The notes beneath the pieces are model-generated. The model made no database searches and was not told where the DNA came from. It saw only the letters and a program-made list of their open reading frames with translations. From an uncultured Pseudomonas sp. (GTDB lineage Bacteria; Pseudomonadota; Gammaproteobacteria; Pseudomonadales; Pseudomonadaceae): 64,000 nucleotides of DNA. Each line of letters begins with the position of its first letter. Within the stretch, counting starts at the first letter, position 1. Of the stretch, positions 62,710 to 64,000 are shown one piece after another. The stretch spans positions 3,906,001-3,970,000 of the forward strand of contig NZ_OX044366.1 in NCBI RefSeq assembly GCF_943846705.1, read 5' to 3'. A program made the position numbers and the translations under genes.

Positions 62710-63648
62710 ATGAAAAGCGCCCCTTGGCAGGCCGACCTGCAACAGCTTCGTCATCTGCGACTGTTCAATAATGTTGCCGCCAGCAGCATTGATCATCTGC
62801 TCAAAGATTTTCTGGCGTGCGACCTGGATGCTGGTGAAGTACTGCTCTCGCCCACCAATCGCAATCAATACCTCTATCTGCTGCTCAAGGGCCAACTCAA
62901 AGTCCACCTCGGCTCACTCGACAGCCAGGCCGTCAGCACCTTGAACGTCGGCGACTGCGCCGGTGAAATCAGCTTTATCGACAATGCCCCGCCTTCTGCC
63001 TTTGTGGTGGCGAGTGAGCCCTGCTGCGTGCTGCGCTTGCACCGCGAATCACTGTTCAATTTGTTCCGCCAATCACCCGAGCTGATGCAGAACCTACTGG
63101 AGTTGCTCTGCGAACGCGTGCGCCTGGGCAATCGAATCATTCTCGACAGCGAGCAGACCGCCAATATCGATGCCCTGACTGGGGCTTATAACCGCCGCTG
63201 GCTAGAACATATCTTCGAGCGCGAAAGCACCCGCAGCGCCTTCAACGGCAACCCACTGTGCATGCTGATGCTCGATGTCGACCACTTCAAAAGCTACAAC
63301 GACCAGCACGGCCACCTCGCCGGCGACTATGCGCTGTGCCTGCTGGCCAACACCCTGCGCAACCAGCTGCGCCCCAAGGACAGCCTGATCCGCTACGGCG
63401 GTGAAGAGTTCATCATTTTGCTGCCGGAAATCAGCGCCGATGAGGCCCGCAGCATTGGCGATCGCCTGCGCACGGCCCTTAATCGGATCAGCTCGTTCCA
63501 CTCGCCAATTGGCGAACTGCCTGGGGTGACCGTGTCCATCGGCCTCGCGCAGATGCTGCCAAAAGACCACCTGCCCGGCCTGATAGCGCGCGCCGACAAC
63601 GCACTGTATCAAGCTAAACAACAGGGCCGCGACTGCCTCTGCGGCTAA
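62710..63648 (+). CDS. Diguanylate cyclase with N-terminal cyclic-nucleotide-binding-like domain
   Basis: A 312-residue protein. Residues about 15-120 form a cNMP-binding/CRP-like beta-barrel (KGQLKVHLGS, GDCAGEISFID). The C-terminal GGDEF domain (about 150-310) has the active GGEEF at 230-234 and an intact inhibitory RxxD at 221-224, five residues before it, which predicts product inhibition by c-di-GMP. Metal and GTP-binding residues in LMLDVDHFKSYND are kept. It synthesises c-di-GMP in response to a nucleotide or redox signal. No membrane segment. Confidence 0.92.
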   Translation: MKSAPWQADLQQLRHLRLFNNVAASSIDHLLKDFLACDLDAGEVLLSPTNRNQYLYLLLKGQLKVHLGSLDSQAVSTLNVGDCAGEISFIDNAPPSAFVVASEPCCVLRLHRESLFNLFRQSPELMQNLLELLCERVRLGNRIILDSEQTANIDALTGAYNRRWLEHIFERESTRSAFNGNPLCMLMLDVDHFKSYNDQHGHLAGDYALCLLANTLRNQLRPKDSLIRYGGEEFIILLPEISADEARSIGDRLRTALNRISSFHSPIGELPGVTVSIGLAQMLPKDHLPGLIARADNALYQAKQQGRDCLCG

Positions 63649-63868
63649 AACATATCGCTCTTTCATACCGGTTTAACGCGAGTTTCAGCCATGCAAGCCC
63701 CCTCCCAACTCACAGGCGCCAAGGCACAGTTCCTGCATTTGAGCGGCCTGCCGGCACACTGAAATAACCGACAAATCCCCGCCGCCAGGCGCGATCTGGC
63801 GCGGCACTTCGCCGCGCCGGCTTCTTGCATTACACTGGCGGCTGTTCACTCCTTAGCCAATTGATGAG

Positions 63869-64000
63869 ATGACCGTGCTCAAAGCACTTAAGAAAATATT
63901 CGGCAAAGCCGAGGGCGAGCAATCCAGCCCAACCACAACAACGCCTGCAACGCCCAGCGCACCGCGCGTCCAGCCTGACGCCAACGCTGAGAAAACCAGC
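63869..64000 (+). CDS. rhlB: ATP-dependent RNA helicase RhlB, N-terminal fragment
   Basis: The frame starts at the ATG at 63869 and runs 44 codons to the window edge. The N-terminus MTVLKALKKIFGKAEGEQ and the Thr/Pro/Ala-rich tail that follows match the disordered N-terminal extension of Pseudomonas RhlB, recalled rather than searched. The acyl-CoA synthetase gene upstream has the same neighbour in other Pseudomonas. The DEAD-box domains are outside the window, so the call rests on this short stretch and context. Confidence 0.65.
   Translation, partial: MTVLKALKKIFGKAEGEQSSPTTTTPATPSAPRVQPDANAEKTS

Noticed and set aside
1..64000. CRISPR array, prophage, transposase, rRNA or tRNA
   Set aside because: No regularly spaced repeats, phage structural or integrase genes, transposase motifs or recognisable RNA genes were seen in the window.

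Overview
The window is a stretch of chromosome from a Pseudomonas-type gammaproteobacterium. This is inferred from the gene content and gene order, recalled rather than searched. Blocks such as aroC / alpha-beta hydrolase / prmB / isochorismatase-like / Smr / folE, relA-rlmD-cysM-gacS-ldhA, aapJ-Q-M-P / carboxylesterase / acyl-CoA synthetase / rhlB, and a DAHP synthase close to cysB match neighbourhoods I know from Pseudomonas genomes. Base composition is GC-rich and even, except for a visibly AT-richer segment at about 30.6-37.7 kb. No rRNA, tRNA, CRISPR array, phage or insertion sequence was found.

Layout. 0-5.5 kb: a truncated esterase and a Baeyer-Villiger-type monooxygenase diverge from an AraC regulator, followed by the DNA-alkylation repair pair alkA-ogt, a small membrane protein and an odd acireductone-dioxygenase-like protein. 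5.5-20.6 kb: an MFS transporter, a palindromic REP-like element, aroC, small hydrolases and acetyltransferases, the transporter-fused sensor kinase MxtR/CrbS, prmB, the Na+/H+ antiporter NhaD, an isochorismatase-like hydrolase, an Smr protein, folE and a glutaredoxin. 20.6-29.7 kb is regulator-rich: LysR with a VOC protein, an ACT-like protein facing an Lrp regulator, a UvrD/HelD-type helicase, a GST, an aminotransferase facing a MarR regulator across twin operators, then lysE-benE.

29.9-37.5 kb is an accessory-looking nutrient cassette: a TauE/SafE-type exporter, a SerC-family aminotransferase with altered substrate-site residues, a complete DctP-Q-M TRAP transporter and a divergent MocR regulator. 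Together they suggest regulated uptake and transamination of an unidentified acidic amino compound. This is the best candidate in the window for an undescribed system.

37.7-64 kb is core: DAHP synthase, a PilZ protein, a thioredoxin-like/panE/5'-nucleotidase operon, a universal stress protein, cysB, two oxidoreductases, relA, rlmD, cysM, gacS, ldhA, two small envelope or zinc-type proteins, the general L-amino-acid ABC transporter aapJQMP with hairpins between aapJ and aapQ, a carboxylesterase, an acyl-CoA synthetase, a cNMP-domain diguanylate cyclase and the first 44 codons of rhlB. Strong palindromic terminators separate most convergent gene pairs.
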